64,000 nucleotides of DNA from Alentia gelatinosa (GCA_950022655.1 OX465584.1:55410789-55474788); one strand, 5' to 3'. Shown: positions 9,940 through 20,262, counted from the first letter of the stretch. Numbers and translations are program-made. Notes: generated from the letters alone by a model not told the origin.

Positions 9940-10701
9940 CCCATTGGCTCCGGATGAGGCCTTGAGGCATCACCGACCCTAGTCGTGTGATGCCACAGGG
10001 CATCACCGAGTGTGGTCGGGTGATGCCTTAAAGCATCGTTTTCCGAGACTTATCTCACCCCAGTATTTTTCTCCATAGGCTTAACATTAAGAACTCGTAC
10101 TCCATGGCTGTGAGGCTCGTGTACCCAATACTCAATGGCTAATTGGGTGATTCATTTCATCAGTAATTAATGTTATACAGGGTGAGATAAAATCAGAAAC
10201 ACACTCGATAAAAATAGTTTGGTCTGTACTCCACCTCGTTTGATCACAGAGTAATTCACTCAGCTTCGCTTCGTGAATTACTCTGCAGTCAAACTCGGTG
10301 GAGTACGGACCAAACTATTTTCATCTTGTGGGTTTCCTTCTAATTACAAAATCATAGTTCATATGTAACAATTTAAGGTGGTTGTAATAGACTAACTCCA
10401 TGTAAACTCAATAAAAAAGATGACTCTAGGAGCTTCGATGACAAAACTTTATTTCCGTAGAAGGTCATGATGTAATAATTTAGTAAATAATGGATGAATA
10501 ATGATGACACTTTCACAGTATGTTGGTGTAAGATTACAATTACGATTTTTAAATAATCATAAAATCATATCAAAGATCACGTCATCAAACAATGAAATTA
10601 TCACAATTGGCCTGAATAGACCTTGCCCCTGGTGGTATATACTAACACCACTTCCCGGCCATACGGACATTGCTTTGCCGTAGGTGCCCGGCGTGAAAGA
10701 G
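9940..10701. mobile_element. piggyBac-like MITE hosting an FB-C element
   Basis: Flanked by TTAA at 9936-9939 and 10702-10705. Ends CCCATTGGC... and ...GAAAGAG are degenerate forms of CCCTTT/AAAGGG. Near the left end are repeated palindromes GATGCC..GGCATC ('ggccttgaggcatcacc', 'gtgatgccacagggcatcac'). An FB-C copy (10051-10347) splits it. Confidence 0.7.
10050..10347 (+). mobile_element. FB-C element (b subtype) inside the piggyBac-like MITE
   Basis: TTATCTCACCCCAGTATTTT start, CCATAGGCTTAACATTAAGA in the body, inverted AGGGTGAGATAAAATCAGAA (about 10178), then a stem AATAGTTTGGTCTGTACTCC ... GGAGTACGGACCAAACTATT with apical TTCACTCAGCTTCGCTTCGT. Ends at GGGTTTCCTTCTA. Confidence 0.88.
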
Positions 10702-10705
10702 TTAA

Positions 10706-11409
10706 GTTTAAAAAAATAATTACTCTAATTCGGCTTGAATGTTGGTGGCAGGAATGAGGTCATCCTGTCGAGGACAATGCGCCCCCCTGCTCGGGTGCAC
10801 TCAACACCAAGTAGGTGTACAAATGTCCTACAGTCTCAGGCACCATACCACTCACATTCTACCGCCTGGGTGCAAGCTTTCCGACAAATGACGGAATTCC
10901 GACAATTCATATATATACGGGCAGCACTTTCAGTGTTAAAATGGATATTGATTCATAGCCGTTCTGTTCCAAAATAATCTTATAAATCATTCTTTTTTAT
11001 ATTAATTTTAAATTTCCGATTTTTTCCCGAGTCTCGACGTTCATACTGGCATCTGTTACATACACAGTATTACCATGATTTTGATCTACATGATCGCAGA
11101 TCAAAACCAATGTTGTATTCTTGTTTTTTTTAGTAAAGCGTTTATTTATTCTGTTTGGGAAATGTACCACCAACCATAAGTGAGTCACAAATTGTGTTGA
11201 CAAATTGTTTTAATAATCATCCTTTCTTGTACATTCAGTTTCCGTTGGTAGCTTTTAGAGTAACCTACTTGTTTCAGGCCTTCATCAGGGTTGATTGCTA
11301 ACTTATACTCAAACTCATTCTGTATTAAATATAGTTCTTCCATTAACAGGTGAAGAAAATAATCAGTTCTGGTAACTACATGAACAAAAACAATAATACT
11401 AGTCTAAAG
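10706..11409. other. Unassigned, with an M-H-like remnant at about 10866-11270
   Basis: The words 'gcaagctttccgacaaatga', 'gatattgattcatag' and 'atcattcttttttat' match the M-H variant at 60088-60256. The remnant is decayed and its ends are unclear. Confidence 0.4.
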
Positions 11410-11555
11410 AGTAATGTATTTATTATTCAGCCTTACAAAAATAAATTATCAAGGGAAACACAAAATAACAGCCGTTCTTCTCACGCAATACTTTCCACGC
11501 TAGGGACTCTTTTTTTTCGTATCCTCCTCGGAGAATACGGCTTTATATTATATGA

Positions 11556-11958
11556 CAGTTTTCAATGTTTCCATCGAAATTCATTTTTTCATTTTCAGAA
11601 TAAAAATATGATTCCTCGCGTAATATTGATATACCAACTACAAAATTACCCAATTCAGCCACATCCCACTACTCTCCACTGAACCTCTGGAGCTTTCCCT
11701 CGACTCCCCACTGCAATGCGTATGTAATGCATAAACCTAGACTGGCCTCAGTCCCTGTGTCCTACCCCTCCACCCCTCCTGAGTGATTCATGGGCCAGTC
11801 AGAGAAGGACGCATGCTATAATGAATTGTATTCCGATTTTCTTAAATCATTTAATGAATGTTCATAATCAAAGACTTGAGCAAGTCTAGCATAAACCCTG
11901 TATTGCAATGGAAAATATTTCAATGTTCTTTTCTGTCCCCGACCGACAACCCTGTTAC
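11556..11958 (+). mobile_element. M-H MITE, itself interrupted
   Basis: Left 'gacagttttcaatgtttcc', middle 'ccaattcagccaca', right 'aaatatttcaatgttc' and CCGACAACCCTG. It matches 17750-18012 and 48072-48347. The first bases of the left end (CAGGGATG) have decayed. An M-7 element sits inside at 11738-11888. Confidence 0.8.
11738..11888 (-). mobile_element. M-7 MITE with 9-bp target duplication
   Basis: Ends TAGACTGGCCTCAGTCCC and GACTTGAGCAAGTCTA. GCATAAACC is present at 11729-11737 and again at 11889-11897. Uninterrupted M-H copies have this sequence once (GTATAAACCCTG at 48281). An 8-bp duplication is equally possible because of end ambiguity. Length 151 bp. This is the youngest layer of a three-level nest. 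Confidence 0.9.
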
Positions 11959-12033
11959 ATATCCTACTCAATAGCGCTCTGTAGTCTGCATATATTTAGT
12001 ATAGAGACTCCATTTTAGGTGGATAATAAAATG

Positions 12034-12430
12034 CAAACCTTAGTTCGCAGTTAATTAGACTTTCCGATTAAGGTCCCAAACGGCTACCGGTGCTGGTGGC
12101 TCATCTTAATGATCAGAAAGACTCGAATTGATTAATAGATTATTCCGTTTAATAATTTATGAAGGTTTTCTATTCTTCGAGGCGAATAAATGAGGGACCC
12201 CTTTAATCAGCCCAGTGTTGGTGGCTCGGCCCTGCTCCCCTTCCCACCCCACACCCCTCTCTCACACGCATAAAACATGGCGCCCGTCTCAGCACCCTCA
12301 CACACACTTTCCAACAAAATAATTTCTTTCGTAATCCTGGCCTCCCTTGAAAGTTGATATACACAGGTAATTCCATCTTCTTTTCAACGCCCAGTGAACG
12401 GGATAAAACACTGTAGCCGAACGTGAATTA
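12034..12430. other. Unassigned
   Basis: No family recognised; sequence becomes GC-richer toward 12430. Confidence 0.4.
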
Positions 12431-12894
12431 CCGATGCGTCATTTCTGGCTGACGTCACAAACGCCATGACGCCACCAGAGGGCCGCCCCTAGCGGCAACT
12501 CTTTATAACATGTTGGGGGCCATGCTAGTCGCCTGCCGCTTGCCTTGTCTTTGATGTAACATGTCTCAGCGACGGGAGATAGCGAGTTACCATGGCAACT
12601 GTTTCACCCGCCCGCCCACCCATACACCCGCCCACCCGCCCATACACCCGCCCACCCACCATCTCCCCCCCGATTCTTCAGCACCTCGCCGCCCGCTGCT
12701 AATAAGGAATCTAATCATCCTGTGTGCGACGTGCAGAGCAGCGTCCCTGAGAGAGGGCGCTGCAATCTCCGCGCGTCCCACGGGGGGAGGGGGGAGGGGG
12801 GAGGAGGGAGGGCGTCTTGGGGACCGGGCTGAATCGAGTGAATCTGGAAATGTTTGCGGGTTGTAAACTTTCAACTTCATCTAAAGGAGATATT
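12431..12894. promoter_or_regulatory. CpG-rich candidate regulatory patch
   Basis: The patch combines TGACGTCA (12450-12457, CRE), CCACCAGAGGGCCG (12472-12485, 13 of 14 with the CTCF core), CTTTATAA (12501-12508, TATA-like) and GTTACCATGGCAAC (12586-12599, X-box). C-rich CCCGCCCACC repeats and G runs follow. No copy of the patch was found elsewhere in the window. It could be an alternative promoter for the receptor gene; that is inference. Open frames here (12561-12866 and antisense) are made of the low-complexity repeats. Confidence 0.35.
12586..12599. promoter_or_regulatory. RFX X-box motif match
   Basis: GTTACCATGGCAAC, identical to 4964-4977; the shared word extends to 16 bases, but the flanks differ. 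Confidence 0.4.
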
Positions 12895-13216
12895 ATTAGG
12901 AAACGGATATACTGTTGACGAAACGGGTCCTGTTCGAGGTCAGTCGTCGATTTTATACTGTCTGATACCACAAGCAGAAGGGGGTATAGTTTTTGTTCTC
13001 TTTTTGTCATTGGTTATGATAAGAAGTGTTTCTGCCTCGTATCTATAACTAAAATCCACAGTAAGGACGTCTGCTTATCAAGATATATCTCAAGTCGATG
13101 TAAAAAACGCCAATTCAATGACATGAAGTTGCAGTCACAGTGGGCGCGCACAGTATTAATACTGCACCCCTAGCAGCGGGCAGTACATGTATGTAATAGA
13201 CACAGGTATATAATAT
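12895..13216 (-). mobile_element. FB-G element
   Basis: Reversed relative to 7452-7740: hairpin remnant with 'gttcgaggtcagtcgtcgat' and 'ccacagtaaggacgtctg' on the left, 'actgcacccctagcagcggg' in the body, and ACACAGGTATATAATA at the right end. Confidence 0.7.
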
Positions 13217-13523
13217 TATCGTAAAACTGGATGAGGTTTAATCATGTCCACCGTATTCCATGACTGGAGTTTGGCAAAGTGACTTCATGAGGCGAAGCCT
13301 AGTGAAGTCCGGAGCCAAAACTTCAGGAGTGGAATGCAGTGGCCAAGATTAAAACGAATCAGGTTTTGATTTTATCCTACCCTATCTCCTCGATTTTGGA
13401 ATATTACGTAATAACAATGATGTATGCCACTAGTGGCATATAAAACTCCGTATGCCAGTCAGCGTGGCATACGGAAACCCAATGTTAAGCCTATGGGATT
13501 TTATATTAGGGGTAGAATATTAC
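13217..13523 (-). mobile_element. FB-T element
   Basis: Hairpin at about 13225-13355 (GGTTTAATCATGTCCACCGT ... GTGGCCAAGATTAAAACGAA) with apical 'tgaggcgaagcctagtg'. Then ATTTTATCCTACCC, a body with the palindrome 'gtatgccactagtggcata', AATGTTAAGCCTATGG and the distal end TTAGGGGTAGAATATTA. Near identical to 26767-27073. Confidence 0.9.
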
Positions 13524-13866
13524 CTCATGTGGCACCTCAAAACGTCATTCGCTGGTGGAGAAGTGTCTGTGGGAGGGTGATGTAAACTGCGTGCACTCTG
13601 ACAGTGCATCTTTATCTAGAGAAAGAGTTATATTTCGTAGAATTCCCCTCCTCTCTCTCAGGGGATACCCCTCTGTTCCTCTGGTCCTGACCAATTTCTG
13701 GACGTGTTCAATTTACACAAATTCCATATTGGAATCAAGATGGTCGCAAGGTTCTTCTGCGTTGAGTGAGCTGGCATTTCTGCAGCGCAGTGGACTAAAT
13801 ACCTGACCCTCACCATGGTAGTTGAAGCTGTTACTGATTTCCCAGCATGTGTTTTGTTGGCGTTAC
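13524..13866. other. Unassigned
   Basis: An open frame at 13555-13806 with a CT-rich stretch; no exon signals that can be trusted. Confidence 0.35.
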
Positions 13867-14296
13867 CCGGCGTTTGCACTAGACGATTATTGGTGACGAT
13901 TCTTGAATTCAGCACCACCTGACGACATTTAGCTGTCAATGGCTAGAAATCGTCTGATTTGAACGCAAAGCAAGCAACAACCATAGATACTCACGTTACA
14001 CAATCTGGCATGACCTGGCAATTGTGTGTTTTGAAGTGACTTGAATTAATCGTCTAATTTTTTAATTTAAAAAAACAAAATCAATCGCCTAGACGCCTGA
14101 CGATTCTGTAAAAGCTCAGTCGTCAACCAACTCGCCTTTTGGCCCAAACGTGTTTGCATTGATGATCATGACTATTTACTTAACCCTTGTTCACCTACGA
14201 TTTTTTAATTGGAAATTAATACATTCACCTGTAGTTTCGGTAGGGTTAAGGCGGTAGGAATCGCCGGCCATAATCGTCTAGTGTAAACACCGGCTT
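13867..14296. mobile_element. MITE with CCGGCGTTTGCACTAGACGA ends
   Basis: Left CCCGGCGTTTGCACTAGACG, right ATAATCGTCTAGTGTAAACA then CCGG. Internal GACGATT/AATCGTC words occur several times. A second end-like copy follows at 14311-14335. The terminal words reappear as the unit of the array at 14640-15440. Confidence 0.7.
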
Positions 14297-14639
14297 AGGT
14301 GAACAGCAGGACGTAATTCGTCTTGTGTAAACGCTTGATGTGCTTCTTTTTTATTTCCTTTTTAAAAGAATTTAACGTAATATCCATTCACATCACCAGA
14401 GTTTCGGTTTGTACCAAGCTTCTGTTGGTTGAATAAAGGGGCTGTGGTGTCAGCCTATACATAGCGCTGATTTTCATCAGCTAGCCCAGGGTAGGATTAT
14501 TTCCCGGTAACACAATATTTTTTCAAAGGTTTCTCCTTTGCATATTCCGTTCTTAACGGTAGTTTAAACAATATATTTGACAACCAGAAACATTGAACTT
14601 CTCATTGTTCGGCAGGGTTTCTTTTTTTCTTTAGTAGCA

Positions 14640-15440
14640 CAACCTCACAATCTTTCCTTAGACAATCTACAGTCGTCACGTTTTCAGTCATCTCATGTAA
14701 ACTCTGGATTAGACAATCCTCAGTCGTCACAGTTTCAGTTATCTTGTGTAAACGCCAGGTGAGACGGTCCACAGTCATCACATTTTCTGTCGTCTAGTGT
14801 AAACCTCGGCTTAGATTATCCACAGTCGTCAGGTTTTCAGTTGTCTCATGTAAACATTGGGTTAGACGATCCACAGTCATCAAGGTTTCAGTTGTCTTGT
14901 GTGAACATCAGCTTACACGATCCACAGGCATAACATTTTCAGTCATCTCATGTAAACGCCTTGTTAGACAGTCCACAGTCGTCACGTTTTCTGTTGTCTA
15001 AAGAGAACGCCTTGTTGGACGATCCACAGTTGTCATGGTTTCAGTCGTCTAGTGTAAACATCGGCTTGGACGATCCACAGATGTCACGTTTTCAGTTGTC
15101 TCATGTAAACACCTTGTTAGACGATCCACAGACGTCACTTTTTCAGTCGTCTCATGTAAACACCTTGTTAGACGATCCACAGACGTCACGTTTTCAGTCA
15201 TCTCGTGTAAACACCTTGTTAGACGATTCACAGTCGTCACGTTTTCAGTCGTCTCATGTAAACACCTTGTTAGACGATCCACAGACGTCACGTTTTCAGT
15301 CGTCTCATGTAAACACCTTGTTAGACGATCCACAGACGTCACGTTTTCAGTCGTCTCGTGTAAACACCTTGTTAGACGATCCACAGTCGTCACATTATTT
15401 AGTCGTCTCCTGTAAACGCTGGCTTACACGGTCATTTCCG
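14640..15440. repeat. 51-bp minisatellite, about 15 units
   Basis: TGTAAAC or a close variant recurs every 51 bp from about 14697 to 15411. The unit contains TTTTCAGTCGTCTCATGTAA and TTAGACGATCCACAG. Units near 15050-15400 are the most alike. Because 51 is a multiple of 3, both strands stay open (164 and 114 codons), so the frames are a by-product of the repeat. The unit carries the GTCGTCT-TGTAAAC motif of the MITE end at 13867-14296. Confidence 0.95.
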
Positions 15441-15769
15441 GTAGTTATGGTATAATGTGCCCAGACGGTAAAGTCTGCCACCGCGTGGCGCCCAGTGCCG
15501 ACCTGGAGATGTTGATGCTCTTTTCACAACATGTTTATCAGCAACGTTACCTCCACTTCATCTTTGCAGGTACAGCAGATTTTGCCTACTGTACCTTTTT
15601 TCATTTTTTTTTCATCAAGTTTATTAGAGTAAGACATAAAGATACAGCCTCCAGGCTCGGCCTTGGCTCTTGTGCCGCCTGGTCCCTCTGGAGCTCCCAC
15701 GTTAATAGTATGAAGGTCGCCTTTTAGCTGTGAATGACACTTCGCATAAAGTTAGAAATAACAAAGGTA
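15441..15769. other. Unassigned
   Basis: No repeat or exon recognised. Confidence 0.35.
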
Positions 15770-15836
15770 CAGTAGCAGTGTACTCATGGTGAAAGTCTAA
15801 TTGAACAAATTGGACGTTAAACCACCCAAACTAACA
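15770..15836 (+). mobile_element. Retroposon 3' tail
   Basis: 'gaaagtctaattgaacaaat' and TGGACGTTAAACCACCCAAA with further AAC repeats; same tail as 7000-7066. Confidence 0.65.
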
Positions 15837-16478
15837 AACTCATGGTGGGAAAAGAAAGGTTTGGGGGAATGAGATGAGATGGGGATAAACATACGCAATC
15901 ACAAGACAAATCCTAAAATTAAATTTTTCGTTGTTTTTGTTTTCTCTTTTTTTTTATACACTTTATTCATGAAATTCATTTGGAGGATAGAACCAGGCCT
16001 TCACTCACCCATTCGTGTCTGCTTGCTCCTTTTATGAGCCTAGAACCATTTAGAGTATAAATAAAAAAGAGCATCGGCTTGCCATAGAGATGTTAATGCC
16101 ACGTTTAGAAGATAATTCAGAAGACAACTTCATATATGACGTTGGATGAAACGTCTGTACGGCTGCTAAATTCCCCACGATAAGAAGAACACTTCTGCAC
16201 ATAATGCAGTTTGAATATCTTTTAGATGAGAGATGTAACATTATAATACTTTTACAGGTATATATGAATATCAGTCAGTAGGGTAATAATGTAATTTTGT
16301 AATAACCACAGAGGTAGACTTATTGCTTAGCATTATCTAAGGTCAGCTCATACTTAGTGGAAAATAGCTTTAATGGCATACCTGACAATTCCTCTTTAAA
16401 ATTAAAACCAATGTCATTTTCATGAAAATTGAATATGATGATCTCAAAGTATCATAGAACACATATTTAATTCAAAAG
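15837..16478. other. Unassigned intronic DNA
   Basis: AT-rich; no family or exon recognised. Confidence 0.4.
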
Positions 16479-16779
16479 TTAGCTCAGAGGTTAGAGCACC
16501 GGACTTGTAACCCCAAGGTTGTAGGACTTTGTGGGTTCAAGTCCCACCCCCAGTAGTGGTAGATTTACTGCTATATCAAAGGCCAATCCTTCTCATACCA
16601 TCCCTATGTGGTGTGGGAAGTAAAAGAACTCTCACCTCGGTAAATGTGTAGGGTTGAGATTTCTACCTGAATTCATTACAAAGATTCGATCACCACCCTA
16701 GTGGTGTAAAAGAACCTTGAGAAAGTCTGGTAAAGACCTACAATGGTTAACTGGACGTTAAATCAGACCAAACAAACAA
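16479..16779 (+). mobile_element. tRNA-derived SINE, uninterrupted
   Basis: A box TTAGCTCAGAGGTTAGAGCA, B box GGGTTCAAGTCCC, body 'agtggtagatttactgctat', 'aaaagaactctcacctcggt', 'cgatcaccaccctagtggtg', and tail ACTGGACGTTAAATCAGACC with AAAC repeats. About 300 bp. This is the reference copy for 1637-2262, 47805-47950 and 51618-51845. Confidence 0.93.
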
Positions 16780-16950
16780 TTTGGTTTTGGAAGTAACCAA
16801 TTTAAATGGGTAAATGTGGATATTTAAAAATCACCAGGTGCCACTGTAAACTGGACGTGGCTCTCATGCATGTCGGCACGTAGTTCTACCTGCTCACGGG
16901 CCGGCCGTCTCGTGGAGATAAACTTTGTTGATCTGTAGAGGGATGGGGCA

Positions 16951-17399
16951 ACCCTAGACTTGCTCAAGTCTTTGGTTATGAATATTCATTCACTGATTAA
17001 TAATAAATATAGACCAGGATGAAAATTCAGAAATACTAAACCAACAAGTTTTCGTCAAAGTTGTTGTTCTCCACGAGTTTGATGCGTTTGATATGAACGA
17101 GGCGACAGCCAAGTGAATATCACGTAGCATTTAAACGAGTTGGAGAATGACTTCTTTGACCAAATTGAGTTGCTTTCTGTATTTATCACACCCCTGTGCA
17201 CACCTAAAGAATGGACAACACATAGGATATATACCATGGAGAATGGACTGCAATACTTGTACGGGTATGGAGAACGAGTTAGCATATGGACATTTATTCC
17301 AGGGGTGAGATAAATTTCAATATGTAAGCTTTCCGTAACAGGTCCAGGAATAAAACCCTTTGTTGGAAGCGGAGGGGTAAGACACAGGGACTGGGGCTA
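16951..17399 (+). mobile_element. M-7 element hosting an FB-C element
   Basis: Left CTAGACTTGCTCAAGTCTTT and 'atgaatattcattcactgat'; right 'ggtccaggaat' and GACACAGGGACTGGGGCTAG. The centre is occupied by FB-C (17031-17313). Confidence 0.7.
17031..17313 (-). mobile_element. FB-C element in reverse orientation
   Basis: Hairpin first (CAACAAGTTTTCGTCAAAGT ... GACCAAATTGAGTTGC) with apical 'atgaacgaggcgacagccaa', then 'tttatcacaccc', the body and the end CCAGGGGTGAGATAA. Confidence 0.85.
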
Positions 17400-17532
17400 G
17401 GTTGGCCGCCACCCCGTCTCCACTCTGTTCCAAAGTAGAGGTTTGTGAGGTTCAGTCTAGGCCTGGTATATGAATATCAATCTCGAAACAAGCAATGACG
17501 ATACCACACGACATGGTCCGATATTATCTAGA

Positions 17533-18061
17533 TTATCTCACCACGGTATTTTCCTCCATAGATTTAACGTTAGGAACTCATACTGCACGGCCGTGAAATC
17601 AGTGCACCAAATACTCAATGGCTAATTAGGTGATCTATTTCATTAGTCAATAGTGTTATATGGGGTAAGATTAAGTTAGAAACCCACTCAATGAAAATAA
17701 CTTGGTCTGTACTCCACCTTATTTGACCACCACTGCAGTCAAACCCTGACAGAGATGCCAATTTTCAATGTTTCCATTGAAATTCATGCTTTCATTTTCA
17801 TAACATTTTTTCTTTGTTTAATATTGGCATACTAACTGCTATATTACCCAATTCAGCCACAGCCCATGACCCCCACTGAACCTCCCCACTGATTCATGTA
17901 AAGGTTTGAGCTTCCCCTTGGTTCACCACTGTAATGCACATGTAATGTATAAACCCTGTATTGCAATGGAAAATATTTCGATGTTTCTTCCTGAACCCAA
18001 CTGGCATCCCTGAACTCTGTGGAGCATAGACCAAGTTATTTTCATCTCGTGAGTTTCCTCC
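17533..18061 (+). mobile_element. FB-C element (b subtype) split by M-H
   Basis: TTATCTCACCACGGTATTTT start, inverted 'ggggtaagattaa' at about 17667, hairpin arm 'taacttggtctgtactccac', then the M-H insert (17750-18012), and the second arm 'gtggagcatagaccaagtta'. The end is GAGTTTCCTCCTTA. Confidence 0.85.
17750..18012 (+). mobile_element. M-H MITE (hAT-like)
   Basis: Ends CAGAGATGCCAATTTTC and CCCAACTGGCATCCCTG. The flanking 8-mers AACCCTGA (17742-17749) and AACTCTGT (18013-18020) match at 6 of 8 positions, as expected for an aged 8-bp hAT duplication. 263 bp, no coding capacity. Confidence 0.82.
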
Positions 18062-18065
18062 TTAT

Positions 18066-18330
18066 CAGTATCTCACCCCTGGTATTCTTGTCTCATAGAC
18101 TTAACATTGGGAACTCATTCTCCATACCCCTACGAGTATTTGCAGTCCGTTCTCCATGGTCTATATCCTATGTGCTGTCCATTCTTTTAGTGGGTACAAA
18201 GGTGACATAAATACAGAAAACAACTTGTTTTGGTCAAAGTCATCATTCTCCAACTCATTTGTGAACTACTCCGTGGTCAAACTCGGTAGAGTATAGACCA
18301 TATTACTCTCATCTCGTAAGTTTCCTTAGA
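18066..18330 (+). mobile_element. FB-C element
   Basis: 'tatctcacccctggtattct', ACTTAACATTGGGAACTCAT, inverted 'aggtgacataaatacag', then a hairpin with 'cttgttttggtcaaagtcat' on one side and 'gaccatattactctcatctc' on the other. The second arm matches the b subtype, so the copy looks chimeric. It directly follows another FB-C. Confidence 0.75.
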
Positions 18331-19034
18331 ATTATTCAACGGGCCCCAGTGTAGGGCTTAGGCCAGTCTAGGTGTGTGTGTGTTGGGGGAGGGGGGGGGG
18401 GATGTAACTGGAGAACTCGTCTTAACTAGGCACCATGTTGTCTCTACCTGCATCACTTCATGCACGTCAGAGACTTGTCATTGTTACCTGTTTTTCAAGG
18501 AAGGCAGGTCTGCTGAAGTGAATCCTCGCATCATACACATTTAGATAATGTTTTTTTACTCACCTTTTGCGCACGATCAAATGTCCGGCTTATATTATCT
18601 CGAACATTTACCAGTCATCTTTGTTCAGGTCGCTTATGCTTGTTACAGTAAATTAATGATAGATATAATCTTTTTAGACTTCAGGTAGAATTGTCGACAT
18701 TGCATGAGTTGATAGGGATGTAGCTGCCAGATATTTTTTTTATTGTGTTTTCACAATCTATCACCTGTATGATACGCTCTTAACTGTGGATCTTCACTTT
18801 AAATTGTATCTATGTAGGTTTTTTTTGTTTTTTTTTTACTGGAGTGTTCGGTTTGGAGTGCTTCACCCCTATCCTCCACCGTCTCCAGTCTCGATATTCA
18901 CATTTCACCCATGCCCACGTTATGGGCTTACATGGCGATAGAGCTAGACATGGAATACAATCATCTTAGGTAACTAACAATCAAGTGAAAGAACACCAAA
19001 TTTCTTCTTCCGAACTAGGGGAAGTGATGGACCA
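18331..19034. other. Unassigned, with a poly-G run at about 18384-18401
   Basis: Contains a GGGGGAGGGGGGGGGG-type run and AT-rich sequence. No gene recognised. Confidence 0.4.
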
Positions 19035-19151
19035 CACCGCTAGTATGACCCTTGGTCCAATTAATAAACATATGAGGCAAGTTGAACAGTGATAGCCGAC
19101 ACAACTTGCCTCATATGTTTATTAATTGGACCAAGGGTCATACTAGCGGTG
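19035..19151. repeat. Perfect 50-bp inverted repeat, 17-bp loop
   Basis: Arms 19035-19084 and 19102-19151 are exact reverse complements over 50 positions by base-by-base reading (outer CACCGCTAGTATGACCC / GGGTCATACTAGCGGTG). Related words flank it: 'ggaatacaatcat' (about 18953) and 'gaaatacaatcat' (about 19159). No mismatches means it is recent, gene-converted or constrained. Confidence 0.95.
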
Positions 19152-19159
19152 GAGCTTGA

Positions 19160-19560
19160 AATACAATCATATGAGGGATACAAGTTTTCCGCCAATTGAC
19201 GGGTATCCAATATTTCGAAGTTATGATGAGAATAACAATTGATGAAAATAACTAAGACTAAAGATTTTGAAATGTCTCAATCAATCTTCAAATACTAAAA
19301 CTAAAAGTGTAACTAAAAAAATAGAATATAGATATATCAATGACCAAAATAATGTTACAAATGATTCCCTTTTTCTAAGTTTCGAATTTCCGACTTATTT
19401 TCAGTCCTGATTTTCTTCGCTGTTATATAAACATATTTATACCTTTTCATTTGTTTCCTATGAGCAAATGTTTACTTTGTGTATGTAGGTTTCCCACTTT
19501 TGTTATTGGACTGATATTTTCTAAATTCCGTCAACCATTTTCTTTAGTAGGGATTTCTGA
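19160..19560. other. Unassigned AT-rich DNA with M-H-like words
   Basis: 'gggatacaagttttccgcc' at about 19177 and 'aatttccgacttattttcag' at about 19385 resemble M-H variant ends; the centre is unrelated. Confidence 0.35.
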
Positions 19561-19564
19561 CTTC

Positions 19565-19922
19565 TTATTTCACCCTGGTATTTTTCCCCATATAACTCCA
19601 TATACACTCATACGCATTGTCCCCATAAAACTCACGGAACTCATACGCAATGCCCATGGAGTATTCAGAAAAAAAAATTCAATGGGGGATTACATCACAA
19701 ATGTTAGCCAATCACTCATGGCGAGGTGTGAGATAAATTCAGAAATATATTCAATTTTTTTGTTATGCCATAGAGGTGTTTTTGCCACGTCATAATGATC
19801 ATCAAATATGCGTTCAGAGCTCGATCCCATCTCGTTTGAATCACTACGTAATTCATGTGGCTTCGCCTTGCGAATTACTACACTATTCAAACTCGATGGT
19901 ATACGAGCTCTGACTGTGGACT
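19565..19922 (+). mobile_element. Divergent FB-C element
   Basis: 'atttcaccctggtatttttc' start, inverted 'aggtgtgagataaattcaga' at about 19724, then a hairpin (TCAGAGCTCGATCCCATCTC ... ACGAGCTCTGACTGTGG) with apical 'gtggcttcgccttgcgaatt'. Confidence 0.75.
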
Positions 19923-19954
19923 GTCACAGGTTTCCTCTATATTCCCCTCTCCTC

Positions 19955-20262
19955 TCCCTATGCCAAGCATGCAATGTACCCATCACTGTCGAGCATATCC
20001 TGCTGAACTGTAAAAGGGTACAAGAGAATAGAAGAAAGCATTTGGAAAACAATAACAACATGAAAATGTTGTTCGAAACTATTCCAAAGAAAGATATCAT
20101 GTTTTTGAAAGACACAAATCTCTTTGATTTTATATAAAATATTTGAAACATTGAAAAGAATTGACTGAAATAAGTCTATGAAAGTGAAAAGTTAAATCAT
20201 TGATAGTCCCTATATACCCTCAGGGTCCCCTGGGACGTTAAAACACAAACAAACAAAAACCG
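19955..20262 (+). mobile_element. 5'-truncated LINE, end of ORF2 plus 3' UTR
   Basis: An open frame ending at 20137 gives CQACNVPITVEHILLNCKRV followed by Q-E-N-R-R-K. The C-x2-C ... H-x4-C arrangement with HILL-C is typical of the extreme C-terminus of ORF2 in Jockey/CR1/I-type LINEs. The 3' UTR ends in TCCCCTGGGACGTTAAAACA with AAAC repeats. Everything upstream of about 19955 is missing, so it is a dead 5'-truncated copy. Best of three copies (also 3745-4047 and the tail at 45425-45473). Confidence 0.82.

Larger units (their letters stand above)
11410..12033 (+). mobile_element. FB-A3 element with nested insertions
   Basis: 'gtatttattattcagcc', 'ttctcacgcaatactttcc' and 'ggagaatacggcttt' on the left match 39110-39220. 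'actcaatagcgctctgtag' and TTTTAGGTGGATAATAAA on the right match 39222-39270 and the FB-A end. The M-H element (11556-11958) separates the halves. Confidence 0.75.

Noticed and set aside
12561..12880. Pro/His-rich and Gly-rich frames on both strands
   Set aside because: Produced by CCCGCCCACC repeats and G runs; antisense frame equally open.
14961..15455. 164-codon open frame with a 17-residue repeat (and 114 codons antisense)
   Set aside because: Direct by-product of a 51-bp minisatellite; both strands are open for the same reason and neighbouring units contain stops.
16479..16552. Functional tRNA gene
   Set aside because: A and B boxes are present, but the sequence does not fold into a complete cloverleaf with acceptor stem and is followed by SINE body and retroposon tail in several copies.
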